A stretch of DNA of 64,000 nucleotides from Bifidobacterium sp. (GTDB lineage: Bacteria > Actinomycetota > Actinomycetes > Actinomycetales > Bifidobacteriaceae), in assembly GCF_022640935.1 (NCBI RefSeq), contig NZ_JALCCV010000006.1, positions 1-64,000 of the forward strand, in the 5' to 3' direction. Position 1 is the stretch's first letter, and the number at the start of each line of letters is the position of its first letter. Under the pieces are notes generated by a model that saw only the letters and a list, made by a program, of their open reading frames with translations, ran no database searches and had not been told where the DNA came from. The position numbers and the translations under genes are program-made. Positions 9,956 to 19,851 of the stretch are shown in pieces.

Positions 9956-11770
9956 TCAGCGCCGCACCAGTCTCGCCTCGTAAGCACCGAGATCTGCATC
10001 CATCGGCCCCATGATACCGTCGCTGCCGTCGAGCCGCGCATGCTGGTCGTATCCGGTGAAGTTGAATAGGCCAACCAACGTCTCAGCGTGGGATTTCCGC
10101 ACGACTGCGAAAATACCATTGGCATGCGCGTCCCAGGTCGAGACCCACGCGTCCGGCGCGAAACAAGGATCCGAACGCATCGATCGTAGCTGAGCCATGC
10201 CCTCCCACAGCTGGTGTTGCAACGTGCCGGTCTTGCGGCGCAGCGCGGCCTTGCCCCAGTCGAAGCGGCTGCGATGCAGGTTGCGGCTGTCGTCGACGCG
10301 GTCGGGATCCTCTTTATAATCCCAGCCGTTGAGCTGCGCGATCTCGTCGCCGCAGCTGAGCATGGGGAATCCGCGCAGGAAGGCCATAGCCTTGTGCATG
10401 AGCAGGTCACGGTTCACAGCGATTTCGAGCGCCGGCCCGTCATGCCTGATCAGCGCGCGCTCGATGCCGCACAGGCTCGCCGTGGTGCCGCAGCTGCGCG
10501 CGTCGTTGCTTGCGGCGTCGTAGTTGTACAGCTCCCCCATCGCCCAGCTGCCGGGCACTGCCCCCTCATAGAAGTGGTACAGGAACTCCTTGTGCTGCAA
10601 AGGATCGATGCCCAGCTCGCGCTCCTTGTCCTCGTCGAGCCCCCAGCCGATATCGTCATGGCAGCGCAGGTAATTCACGAACCAGCAATTGCTCGGCAGC
10701 GCATTAAGCGCATCGGTCTGCGCCTTGAGCAGCCGCGTATCACCGTTGGCCAGCGCGCTCCACAGGTTGACCATCATCGAGACATTGTAGAGCATATGGC
10801 ATTCGGGCTTTTCAGGCGTGCCGAAGTACGCCGCGAGCTCCTTGGGAGCCATGACGACTTCGCCCTTGAGCACGACTGCTGGGCAGACGCACTCAAGCAC
10901 GATGCGCAGCATGCGCACGATGGCGTGCACCTGCGGCAGGTTGCGGCAGTTGGTGCCCAGTTGCTTCCATATATAGGGAACTGCATCGAGGCGCAGCACC
11001 TCGACGCCGAGGTTCGCCAAGTGCATGGCGCTGCCCAGCATCGCGACAAGCACCTTGGGGTTGCTGTAGTTGAGATCCCACTGGAACGGGTAGAACTGTG
11101 TCATCACCCATTTGCCCATCTGCTCGTTCCAGGTGAAGTTGCCCGGGGCGGCGCTGGGAAAGACCTGCGGCACGGTATCGTCGAACTTGTCAGGCATCGT
11201 GCGATCGTCGTAGCAGAAGTAATAGGACTGACATTCGGGGTCTCCCGCCTGCGCGCGCCTCGCCCAGCGGTGCGTCGATGCGGTGTGGTTCATCACGAAA
11301 TCAAGGCACAGGCTGATGCCCGCCGTGCGCAGCTTGGCCGTCAGCGCCGCCAAGTCCTCGTTCGTGCCGAACATCGGATCGACATTATCAAAATCCTCGA
11401 CCGCGTAGCCACCGTCGTTGTGCGGATGCGGCATCCGCAGGATCGGCATCAGATGCAAGTAGGTGAGCTTCTGCTCCTTCAAGTACGGTATGCGCTCGGC
11501 GAGCGCGTTGAGGCTGCCGGCGAACAGGTCGGAATACATCGTCATGCCGAACATGCCGCCGCGCTTATACCATTCCGGGCTGGCTTCGCGAACCTCGTCC
11601 AGCTTGCGCAGATCGCCCGGCCGTGCGGCATAGGCTCGAGCCATAGCCCCTTTCAACGCATTGAGCGCCGATTGATCGTTATACAACTCCATGAACAACC
11701 GGTCGAGCTCCTTGCCCCGCTTTGCAAGCCGGCTGCTAAATGCCGTATCGGTCGATGCCGCACCATTCAT
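9956..11770 (-). CDS. Amylosucrase-like GH13 enzyme
   Basis: GH13 subfamily 4 enzyme, 604 residues, that would split sucrose and transfer glucose to an alpha-glucan or water. The (beta/alpha)8 barrel motifs are in place: DFVMNHT (158-164), VLRLDAVPYIWKQLGTNC with nucleophile D262, VLKGEVV with acid/base E304 and RCHDDIGWG with D372. The WKQLGTNCRNLPQ stretch is typical of amylosucrases rather than sucrose phosphorylases. There is no signal peptide, so it is cytosolic. AAGGAG 7 nt before the ATG (11768-11770) decides the start. No sucrose permease or LacI regulator sits next to it. Confidence 0.87.
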   Translation of the reverse strand: MNGAASTDTAFSSRLAKRGKELDRLFMELYNDQSALNALKGAMARAYAARPGDLRKLDEVREASPEWYKRGGMFGMTMYSDLFAGSLNALAERIPYLKEQKLTYLHLMPILRMPHPHNDGGYAVEDFDNVDPMFGTNEDLAALTAKLRTAGISLCLDFVMNHTASTHRWARRAQAGDPECQSYYFCYDDRTMPDKFDDTVPQVFPSAAPGNFTWNEQMGKWVMTQFYPFQWDLNYSNPKVLVAMLGSAMHLANLGVEVLRLDAVPYIWKQLGTNCRNLPQVHAIVRMLRIVLECVCPAVVLKGEVVMAPKELAAYFGTPEKPECHMLYNVSMMVNLWSALANGDTRLLKAQTDALNALPSNCWFVNYLRCHDDIGWGLDEDKERELGIDPLQHKEFLYHFYEGAVPGSWAMGELYNYDAASNDARSCGTTASLCGIERALIRHDGPALEIAVNRDLLMHKAMAFLRGFPMLSCGDEIAQLNGWDYKEDPDRVDDSRNLHRSRFDWGKAALRRKTGTLQHQLWEGMAQLRSMRSDPCFAPDAWVSTWDAHANGIFAVVRKSHAETLVGLFNFTGYDQHARLDGSDGIMGPMDADLGAYEARLVRR

Positions 11771-12076
11771 CAGAAACTCCTTCGTTTCACGTTTACGACC
11801 AACAGTGTATCGCATACCCGCACAGCCTAAAACCGGTTCGACGTGTTGTGCACGCGTCATGGCTGAGTGTTGTGACCGCCGAATACGCGCAATATCCCAA
11901 GCAGCATCATCGCGTGCGACTGTAATTCGTCATGTGTCATAAATTTCATCGTAGGCCGCCTTCGAAACTGCAAAACCATAGAATTTCGCCATTCCTGGAT
12001 TCTCGAACACGTCACGCAACGACAGCTACGTCGCACGAGGGTGGGCACGGCATGCGCGGGAAACCGCGCGCAGAGC
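11771..12076 (-). other. Upstream region of the amylosucrase-like gene
   Basis: About 306 nt without a gene. It should hold the promoter; an AACCGGTT palindrome (about 11831-11838) and AT-rich words near 11925-11950 are the only notable items. I see no clear operator. Confidence 0.35.
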
Positions 12077-13168
12077 CTACGCCTTCTTCGCGCTTTGCTC
12101 GACCGTGCGCATTGCCCGCGCTACCTGCTCCGGCACGATATCGGGAATGGCGAGTATGAAATTCTCGCGCGGCGAGGCGGCGATAGTAGACACGGCCCGA
12201 ATATCATCGTCGCTGGCATCGATGCCAAGATCGGCCAACGAGCACGGCAATCCGATTCGCCCATACCAATCACGCAGCAATCGAAGATCACGCTCATCCC
12301 CCAACGCCGTGAGCAACACGAGAATCCCATAGGCCACCTGCTCCCCGTGCAAGCTTTGCGACGACCCGGGCAGCGCAGTGATCGCGTTGGCGGTGGCATG
12401 CGCGCCAGAGGACCGGCCTTTTCTGTTGGCGAAGCCGCCTACAGAGCCCGATAGGGGAAAAATCGCCTCAACGGCATCGCAGAATACCTGCGTATCCTCG
12501 CCGATTCGGTTGGCGTCAACGGCGGCCTGGGCGTGCTCAAGCAGCAGATCCTTGACATTTTCAGCTGCGATCAGGCCTAGGCGCTCGGTAGGCCGGATGC
12601 TGGTGCCTGGGCGCATGATGGATTTTGCCTCATACCATTTGGCGATCGAATCACCGATGCCGGCAATCAGATAACGTTCCGGTGCGTGCGCAAGCAGCGC
12701 AGTATCCACCAGTGTGGCCAGCGGACTATGGTCATGCTGCTCGAAGCCGGACTTGGCGTGGTGCCGGTCATAGAGCACGGTATGCGACGAATATGCGGCG
12801 CAGGTGGCGGCGATGGTCGGCACGGTGACAATATCAGCGCCGATATGCGCTGCCACGGATTTGGCGGTGTCGCACACACGTCCGCCGCCGATGGCGACGA
12901 TCAGATCGGATCCCACAGTCTCAGCCTCGAGCCGCTCGATGTCTTGCGTCGATACGGTGCCGTCGTAACGGTGCACGCTCACGCCATCAAGCACGTCGGC
13001 ATCACCAATCGTCTGTCGGAAAGCCGCATAGGATGCGCGTCCGGTGATGACGACAACATGCCGCCGATCCTGCACATAGTGCCCGAGCAGTTCAGCGAGT
13101 ATGCCGCTGCCTTGGACATAGTTGTCTGGCCCGCTGCGCGCATGCAGAAGGGTATCAAGCTGGTTCAT
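12077..13168 (-). CDS. Glycerol dehydrogenase-like iron/zinc alcohol dehydrogenase
   Basis: 363-residue NAD(P)-dependent dehydrogenase of the GldA/EgsA-like group. The nucleotide-binding loop is AIGGGRVCDTAKSVA (about 90-105), a metal-ligand region is GIGDSIAKWYEAK with the conserved Asp, and a later metal His lies in SLHGEQVAYGI. The start MNQLDTLLHA (ATG 13166-13168) fits the family N-terminus; the frame runs on upstream to 13405 but that stretch is the hairpin-rich leader. The ribosome site is weak (AGAAAG, far upstream). The substrate is not fixed by sequence; glycerol or another polyol/hydroxyketone is likely. Confidence 0.8.
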   Translation of the reverse strand: MNQLDTLLHARSGPDNYVQGSGILAELLGHYVQDRRHVVVITGRASYAAFRQTIGDADVLDGVSVHRYDGTVSTQDIERLEAETVGSDLIVAIGGGRVCDTAKSVAAHIGADIVTVPTIAATCAAYSSHTVLYDRHHAKSGFEQHDHSPLATLVDTALLAHAPERYLIAGIGDSIAKWYEAKSIMRPGTSIRPTERLGLIAAENVKDLLLEHAQAAVDANRIGEDTQVFCDAVEAIFPLSGSVGGFANRKGRSSGAHATANAITALPGSSQSLHGEQVAYGILVLLTALGDERDLRLLRDWYGRIGLPCSLADLGIDASDDDIRAVSTIAASPRENFILAIPDIVPEQVARAMRTVEQSAKKA

Positions 13169-13214
13169 GGTGGTTTGCTGCGGCTTTCTGACGAACGGAG
13201 ACGTTAACGCGTAA

Positions 13215-13311
13215 CCTTGCCGAACCGGAAAGCGAACAGCCCTGTGGACTGTTCGCAGGCAAGGTGAGGCCCCGCCAAAGGGCCGAAGGACGATGCTATT
13301 GTCATCGTCCC
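13215..13311 (-). ncRNA. Candidate structured leader RNA (unclassified)
   Basis: Four helices are packed into about 100 nt: 13215-13222 with 13259-13266 (8 bp), enclosing 13233-13240 with 13250-13257 (8 bp, 9-nt loop); 13269-13273 with 13281-13285 (5 bp); and 13289-13296 with 13304-13311 (8 bp, 7-nt loop), all perfectly paired. The segment lies about 47 nt upstream of the dehydrogenase start, so a minus-strand leader is most likely. I compared it from memory with SAM, TPP, FMN, cobalamin and ZTP riboswitch cores and saw no match. Confidence 0.4.
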
Positions 13312-13434
13312 CTGCGCAGCCGGCATCCAGGGCCCAGAAGGCCCAGAGGATACAACGGAGATCACGCTGATTAATCCAAGCGAAGGCGACAGACATCACG
13401 CTCACTCAGTCGCGCCATTCACAGGCGAGGAATC

Positions 13435-14316
13435 TCAGTACTTGAATGCGGGGGTGTAGGCGCCTTGGAATTCCTTGATGATCGTATCGGCGACTTGCCT
13501 TGTATGGTAGGCGTCGACTACGTCTTTGAACAGCGGATTATCTTTGTTTGCCGTCGCGCAGGCGATCGTGTTGATCCACTGGTGGTTGAACGGGTCGGAG
13601 AGGTTGACGTCAGCCTTGTATATCGCGTCCTGGTCGGGCTTCATGCCGTGGTCGATGATGGAGAAGACGTTCGTGACGCCCGCATCATAGTCCTGCAGCA
13701 GGTTCGGGATCTGATTAGGGTCCACCTCGTCGACGGTCAGGTGCTTGGGGTTGCCGGTGATGTCCTGTTTGGTGGGCAGGTTCGCGTTCGCCGGGTTCAG
13801 CGTGATCAGCCCTGCCTGCTCGAGCAGGTTGTAGGCACGCGCCGCATTGGTCGCATTGTTCGGCACGGCGATCTTGCCGCCGTCCGGGATGGACGCGAGA
13901 TCCTTGTGCTTCGTGGAATATAGGTTGTAAGCGTTGATGACCGTGTCGCCGATGTTGGTGACCTTGTAGCCCTTCGTCTCGACCAGGTTCTTCCAGAACG
14001 CATAATGGGCGTTAGCGCTCAGGTCGATGTCGCCGCTAGTGAGCGCGTCGGCGGTCTGGGTGGTGCCGCCTTGGAATTGCACGAGCTTCACGACGATATG
14101 CTTGTTCTCCTTTTTGAGCACCTTGTTGACGGCGTCCCATATGGCGCTGTCGGCGGAGTTGGTGATGCCCACCTTGATGGTGGTGTCGCCCTTCGGCGCC
14201 TTGTCTTTCGCGCCGAAGGCGACCTTGCCGACGATGAGCGCGACGACGACAAGCGCGACGACGACAAGGAGCGCAATGATGGTTTTCCTGTTGGATTTCT
14301 TGGCATTGGCGGACAT
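13435..14316 (-). CDS. metQ: Methionine ABC transporter substrate-binding protein
   Basis: NlpA/MetQ-family binding protein, 293 residues, with the TIKVGITNSADSAIWDAV opening and the VPNNATNAARAYNLLEQAGLI stretch seen as two motifs typical of MetQ. Instead of a lipobox the N-terminus has a long hydrophobic helix (about 12-34) with no Cys, so the protein looks anchored by an uncleaved helix; the only Cys is near the C-terminus. AAAGGAAC precedes the ATG at 14314-14316. It is the last gene of metN-metI-metQ, 66 nt after metI. Confidence 0.9.
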   Translation of the reverse strand: MSANAKKSNRKTIIALLVVVALVVVALIVGKVAFGAKDKAPKGDTTIKVGITNSADSAIWDAVNKVLKKENKHIVVKLVQFQGGTTQTADALTSGDIDLSANAHYAFWKNLVETKGYKVTNIGDTVINAYNLYSTKHKDLASIPDGGKIAVPNNATNAARAYNLLEQAGLITLNPANANLPTKQDITGNPKHLTVDEVDPNQIPNLLQDYDAGVTNVFSIIDHGMKPDQDAIYKADVNLSDPFNHQWINTIACATANKDNPLFKDVVDAYHTRQVADTIIKEFQGAYTPAFKY

Positions 14317-14382
14317 AATGTTCCTTTTGTGTTGGTTGGTGACGGACTCGCGGCGGCTGATCTCGGCGGCCGCCTATGCCTG

Positions 14383-15059
14383 CTATCCGTGCGAGGATTC
14401 GCTGATGACCAGTTTGCCGACCGTCTCGACGATGTAGATGAGCACGAGGTAGACGAGCACGACAGCCAGCGATGCATCGAACATGTAACGCTGGAAGCCG
14501 TAGCGTATGGCGAAATCGCCCAGCCCGCCGCCGCCGACGATGCCGATGATGGCCGTCAGGGCGAGCAGATTGACGATGGTGATGGACGTGACTTTCGCGA
14601 TGCCGGGAATCGACTCGCGCAGCACTACTTTCCAGATGATCTGCGGGCGGGTCAGCCCGATGGATTGCGCGGCTTCGAGCAGACCCGTGTCAACGCCCAG
14701 CAGCGACGACTCAATCTGGCGGGAAAAGAACGGCACGATGCCGATGATCAGCGGGAACACCGCGCCGCGTAAGCCGATAGCCGTACCCATGACGAGGCGG
14801 GTGAGCGGGATCATCGTCGTAGCCAGAATGACGAAGGGAATCGAGCGGAATAGATTGATGACCTTGTCGAAGACTTGGTAGATGACCGCGTTCTCATACA
14901 GGCCGCCTTTCTTGGTCGTGGTCAGGACCACCGCGATCAGCAGGCTGAGCACGAATGCGATGCTACCGACAATGGCGATCATGGCCAGCGTGTCCATCGT
15001 GCATTGATAGAACTCGTCCATGCGCGCGGAAACGTTGGGAAATATGCGCTGCAGCATGC

Positions 15060-15063
<4 letters not shown>
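14383..15063 (-). CDS. metI: Methionine ABC transporter permease
   Basis: 226-residue integral membrane permease with about five to six helices. The EAA coupling loop is EAAQSIGLTRPQIIWKVV (about 129-146), which docks on the ATPase MetN, and the RSIPFVILA stretch is typical of MetI. Its ATG overlaps the TGA of metN (ATGA), implying translational coupling. Confidence 0.94.
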
Positions 15064-16184
<1,121 letters not shown>

Positions 16185-16293
16185 GCCGTTCACCTCCCTT
16201 GTGTCTGTGCTGGTGTAGTTATCCGTGTTGATGTTGCTGCGGTTGCCTGCATATATGCAATCACCCGCGTCTGCGCCCACGTGCCGCAGCCGC

Positions 16294-17157
16294 CTATTGC
16301 GCCTCGCGCGGCGTCTTCTCGCCGGCCTCGACTGCGAACGGCAGCCGGTTCTCACGCGTGGGCACAGGGCATGTGCAGTACGGGGTAAACGAGCAAGGGA
16401 AGTTGTAGGCTCGATTGAAATCGATGTGGTTCAAGCCTCGTGCGTCGGCCCGGCCCAGCTCGAGGATCCTGCCGTTGCCATATGTGGTGTCGCCGCTGGT
16501 CGCATCGGAGAAAAAGATCGTCGGCGTGCCGTGCACATCTGCGACCTGCAGCGAATAGTCCTGATCTCGATAGGTGAACGTCACCTTGCCGATGATCGAC
16601 AGCACCTGGATGACGACCTTCTGGACCGTGTCCTGCGTGGAGATGGCTTTGCTTTCGAACAGCTCGAATCGAGCGGGCAACTTCCAATCGCGGGTCGGCG
16701 CGTAGAATGGGATTCCCGTGAAACCACGGCGGGTCGGCGAATCCGGGTTCTTCACGCGGATCCAGAAGCGATGCCTGTCATGGTGCAGCTGGTCGCTTTG
16801 CGCCTTGACTTCCGCAATGAGATTCCCGTATTCGAAGAGCGCGAGATCCTCCTCGCCATAGAAGCTGGCGCGAAAACTCAGCGCTTCGCTCACTTCACGA
16901 CCAGCGTTGGTGACCGTCGCGCCCGCCTGCGGGGTGTAAGTGAGCACGTCGTCATGCGCACTCCACGTGCCGGGAAAGTCCTCGGAAGTCTTGCTGTCGC
17001 CCTCCCATACCCAGGTGATCGACGTGGGCGAAAGATAGCCGTGCGGCGATTCGAGCGCGTCGAGACGGCTGCCATGCCAGACATGCCAGCGCTGCAGAAA
17101 GGAATCGGTCGCGTTGGCATCGACTGGTTTTGTTTTTACTGCGGATTCGTTCGCCAT
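16294..17157 (-). CDS. DUF1684 family protein
   Basis: 287-residue soluble protein with the hallmark C-terminal stretch DFNRAYNFPCSFTPYCTCP followed by PTRENRLPF, which I associate with DUF1684. The function is unknown. The middle is beta-rich, with FWIRVKNPDSPTRRGFTG and TIFFSDATSGDTTYGNGR. AAAGGA before the ATG (17155-17157) supports the start. It lies 109 nt upstream of metN on the same strand and may share its transcript. Confidence 0.75.
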   Translation of the reverse strand: MANESAVKTKPVDANATDSFLQRWHVWHGSRLDALESPHGYLSPTSITWVWEGDSKTSEDFPGTWSAHDDVLTYTPQAGATVTNAGREVSEALSFRASFYGEEDLALFEYGNLIAEVKAQSDQLHHDRHRFWIRVKNPDSPTRRGFTGIPFYAPTRDWKLPARFELFESKAISTQDTVQKVVIQVLSIIGKVTFTYRDQDYSLQVADVHGTPTIFFSDATSGDTTYGNGRILELGRADARGLNHIDFNRAYNFPCSFTPYCTCPVPTRENRLPFAVEAGEKTPREAQ

Positions 17158-17255
17158 AATGGTCCTTTGCATTGGGTGGGTTGTCTTGAATGATTCGCTG
17201 TGTAGATTGCCGTGGTTGGACAATTGGACGGTCGCCGCATTGTGATTGCGCTGAT

Positions 17256-17275
17256 CACTGGTGGCATCACCAGTG
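17256..17275. repeat. 8-bp inverted repeat upstream of the DUF1684 gene
   Basis: CACTGGTG GCAT CACCAGTG, a perfect 8-bp stem with a 4-nt loop in the 140-nt gap between the CoA-transferase-like gene and the DUF1684 gene. There is no T tract, so it may be an operator or RNA stem rather than a terminator. Confidence 0.5.
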
Positions 17276-17297
17276 GCCGTGGCGCAACAGTGGCCTG

Positions 17298-18599
17298 CTA
17301 CCAAATCTGGTATTCCCGGCGTCTGGCTTCCATCTCATCACGGAAATCGGGGTGCGCGATAGCGATCAGCGCCTTGGCGCGCGCCTCCAGGGTCTTTCCT
17401 TTCAGCGCCGCGACGCCGTACTCGGTGACCACGTAATCGACGTCGCTGCGGTTGATGCTGACTACCGCGCCAGAGTTCAGGAATGGCTGGATCGTGGATA
17501 TCGTGCCGTTTTTCGCCGTGGACTTCAGAGCGACGATCGATTTGCCGCCTGGCGACCGGATGGCGCCTTCGGCGAAGTCCGCTGCGCCGCCCGTGCCGGA
17601 GAATTGCACATGCCCGATGCTTTCCGAGCAGACCTGCCCGGTCAAATCCACCTGGATGGCCGTATTGATCGACGTCATCCGATAGTTGCGGGCGATATTC
17701 GCCGGGTCGTTCACGAACGAGGTCGGGGCCAGGAAAATCGACGGATTATCGTCAAGGAAGTCATAGAGCTCGTTGGTGCCGATCGCAAAGCCGGCCACGA
17801 TCTTACGCGGCAACAGCGTTTTGCGTTTGCCGGTGACTACGCCAAGCTCAGCCAGCTGCGCCATGGAAGTGGTGATCATCTCCGTATGAACGCCAAGATC
17901 ATTCTTGTCGCGCAAATAGGTGGCGGCCGCGTCGGTGATCCTGCCCACGCCGATCTGGATGGTCGCGCCGTCGTCCACGAGCGAAGCCACGTGCCTGCCG
18001 ATGGTCAGCGACACGTCGTCAAGCTCCGCTTGCGGGCGTTCATACGGCGCATGCGGATATTCGTATACGTAGTCCACGTCGGAGATGTGGATTTCCGTGT
18101 ATCCCGCGACCTGCGGGAGCTTCGGGTTGACCTCGAGTATCACCGTGTCCGCAGCGAGCGCCATGTCCGGTTCCATGCCCGCACCGAGCGAGAACCGGAA
18201 ATAGCCGTGCCTATCCATCGGGCTCGCTGCGCCAACGAACACGTTGGCATGCGTGTTGAACTCGCTGCGTTCGCGCCATGCATGCAGATTCAGCGGCACG
18301 AAATCGACGGTATGTAGGCTGTGGGCTTTGCGCATCGTGCCGTCAAGAAAGCTCGCCCGCGTGCCGATATGTCCTATGGCGTCTTCGTCGGACAGAAAAT
18401 CGTATGGATATTCGAATCCGACACTGTATACGCTGACGTTTTCCACGCTATCCGCGATCGAATCCAATGCAGAGAGGAACCCCACCGGCTCCTGCGTGTT
18501 CGTGGAGGCATACACACGATCACCAGACCTGATCTGTTGCAGAGCCTGGGGCAGAGCAATCGTCTTGTCGCGTAACTCCCGCTCGTAATCCGTTGGCAT
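17298..18599 (-). CDS. Acetyl-CoA hydrolase / CoA-transferase family protein
   Basis: 433-residue enzyme of the acetyl-CoA hydrolase/4-hydroxybutyrate CoA-transferase family, which moves CoA between short acyl groups through a glutamyl-CoA intermediate. The catalytic Glu lies in GVHTEMITTSMAQL (E240) and the CoA-binding SGTGGAADFAEGA motif follows. Length is normal. I start at the ATG 18597-18599 (MPTDYERELR) with GGGAAG about 9 nt before it; another ATG at 18624-18626 lacks a ribosome site. The substrate cannot be told from sequence. It is the first of a run of minus-strand genes continuing through DUF1684 to metNIQ. Confidence 0.84.
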   Translation of the reverse strand: MPTDYERELRDKTIALPQALQQIRSGDRVYASTNTQEPVGFLSALDSIADSVENVSVYSVGFEYPYDFLSDEDAIGHIGTRASFLDGTMRKAHSLHTVDFVPLNLHAWRERSEFNTHANVFVGAASPMDRHGYFRFSLGAGMEPDMALAADTVILEVNPKLPQVAGYTEIHISDVDYVYEYPHAPYERPQAELDDVSLTIGRHVASLVDDGATIQIGVGRITDAAATYLRDKNDLGVHTEMITTSMAQLAELGVVTGKRKTLLPRKIVAGFAIGTNELYDFLDDNPSIFLAPTSFVNDPANIARNYRMTSINTAIQVDLTGQVCSESIGHVQFSGTGGAADFAEGAIRSPGGKSIVALKSTAKNGTISTIQPFLNSGAVVSINRSDVDYVVTEYGVAALKGKTLEARAKALIAIAHPDFRDEMEARRREYQIW

Positions 18600-18760
18600 G
18601 ATGTGAACTTCCCGATAGTGCTCCATAAGGCGTTTCGATCACAGGCAACCTTCTGTCTGTGTCGCTTGTCAGCGTATGCCGGCTGCCGAGCGGACACACG
18701 ATGCCCGTATTCCGGAAAATAAATGGCAGGATCAAAGCCAGACTTATAGCCTTGAGAAGC

Positions 18761-19209
18761 TCAGCGGGAGATACGCGAAACGCCGCAGCGGGCATCGGAT
18801 TCTGCACCGGTTTTGCGGCGAAGGCGAAACGCTTCGTTCCCCTCCCAATGCGCCAGAGGATCCACATTGAATGCACTGGCGACCATAGAGGTATCGGTAT
18901 CCGTCCCAAGCCATCGCTCGATTTGCCCAGAAACACCTTCCGAAACCAATTTCCCCGATTGAAGTCTCATCATATAATCACAGCGTTCATTGCCACATCC
19001 GGAGACATCACACGTCTATCGAGAATTTCATGTATGTCGATTTTCCCCGAATCAACCTCATGCATAAGGTACATGAGTAAAAACAGTTTTCCTATGCTAG
19101 CTGTCTCCATTTCGTTTTCCGGAGTGTGCGCATACAATGCGGATCCGTCGGACCCATCGCGAATTTCGACCGACCAGCGCACTCTGCTGTCCAAAAATAT
19201 ATCAAACAC
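18761..19209 (-). pseudogene. Decayed class A beta-lactamase-like serine hydrolase
   Basis: Two fragments in different frames. The upper part (19209-18970) has VRWSVEIRDG and TASIGKLFLL, the S-x-x-K box; the lower part (about 18973-18761) has TDTSMVASAFNVDPLAH and a KTG box in RRKTGAESDARCG. In intact relatives these are separated by roughly 100 residues with the S-D-N motif; here that part is missing and the frame shifts near 18970. A stop follows the KTG region early. The gene is therefore deleted internally, frameshifted and truncated, and should be inactive. Confidence 0.75.
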
Positions 19210-19254
19210 GAAAATCCCTCCCTTGGTCCGTGCAATACAAGGATTATGCCTGGC

Positions 19255-19303
19255 ACAGGGCTCGGCCTCTCTGCCTATGACCGGCAGAGAGGCCGAGCCC
19301 TGT
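19255..19303. repeat. 21-bp-arm perfect inverted repeat
   Basis: Arms 19255-19275 and 19283-19303 pair perfectly around a 7-nt loop (TATGACC). It lies just downstream of the minus-strand frame that ends at 19318 and upstream of the beta-lactamase remnant. No T run follows on either strand, so terminator function is likely but not certain. Confidence 0.7.
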
Positions 19304-19317
19304 ATCAGCGGTGAGTC

Positions 19318-19791
19318 TTAATGCTCAATCCAAGTGTCCGCCATCGAGTATTCGCCGACGGAACCGGTGCCGTAGCCATGGACCTTGCTGGATTGGGCTG
19401 CACCGTTCTCGTACATGGACGACAATGTGGCATTCATGTAGGTCGAATACGGCGCATGACTCGTTCGGCGGCCATCAGAGTATCGGATGAACTGGTCAGG
19501 GCCAATCACATCGGGAGTCCTATAAACGAATCCCATCTGGAATTCTCCCGAGCTCTCAGTATCTTCGATCGTTGACCGAACCTGCCTGACGAAGGAGGCG
19601 CAAAGCCGACGATCCAGCACAACCGTGAGGCAAACAGCCTGTGGCGCGTAGACGGCTGAAGACCACCCAACAGCATTGACGCGTTCCGCGGCCTTTGCCG
19701 AGAAGCTCATGGAGGGCACACAACGGCAACAGAGCCCACCCTGATTCAGCTGCTGAAACCACGGAAACAGGCAATTGCACGTTCGCCGCAA
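19318..19791 (-). CDS. Doubtful small ORF, possibly a gene remnant
   Basis: 157 codons from a TTG with no ribosome site. The first half reads like non-coding sequence, but the last ~75 residues (GEFQMGFVYRTPDVIG onward, to SVGEYSMADTWIEH) look protein-like. A Y-S-T-Y-x-N pattern loosely recalls the lactococcin 972 family; this is only an impression. It may be the 3' end of a decayed secreted-protein gene. No partner genes lie nearby. Confidence 0.25.
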   Translation of the reverse strand: MRRTCNCLFPWFQQLNQGGLCCRCVPSMSFSAKAAERVNAVGWSSAVYAPQAVCLTVVLDRRLCASFVRQVRSTIEDTESSGEFQMGFVYRTPDVIGPDQFIRYSDGRRTSHAPYSTYMNATLSSMYENGAAQSSKVHGYGTGSVGEYSMADTWIEH

Positions 19792-19798
19792 TGAACAA

Positions 19799-19826
19799 GG
19801 CGCAGAGAACCTCCGTTCCCTGCGCC
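19799..19826 (-). terminator. fas terminator
   Basis: GGCGCAG-A-GAAC loop CTCC GTTC-C-CTGCGCC: 11 paired bases with one mismatch, 25 nt after the fas stop. On the minus strand it is followed by TTGTTCATTG. Confidence 0.7.
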
Positions 19827-19851
19827 CCGCTTAATTACCTAGGCGCTAAAT

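Noticed and set aside
9956..11770. Sucrose phosphorylase as the identity of the GH13 enzyme
   Set aside because: Bifidobacteria have that enzyme, but it is about 500 residues and lacks the WKQLGTNCRNLPQ stretch and the N-terminal helical part seen here, which point to the amylosucrase group.
16185..16293. Possible SAM riboswitch before metN
   Set aside because: The segment is only about 109 nt and shows no S-box core or SAM-IV-like pattern, only a small GCATATATGC palindrome.
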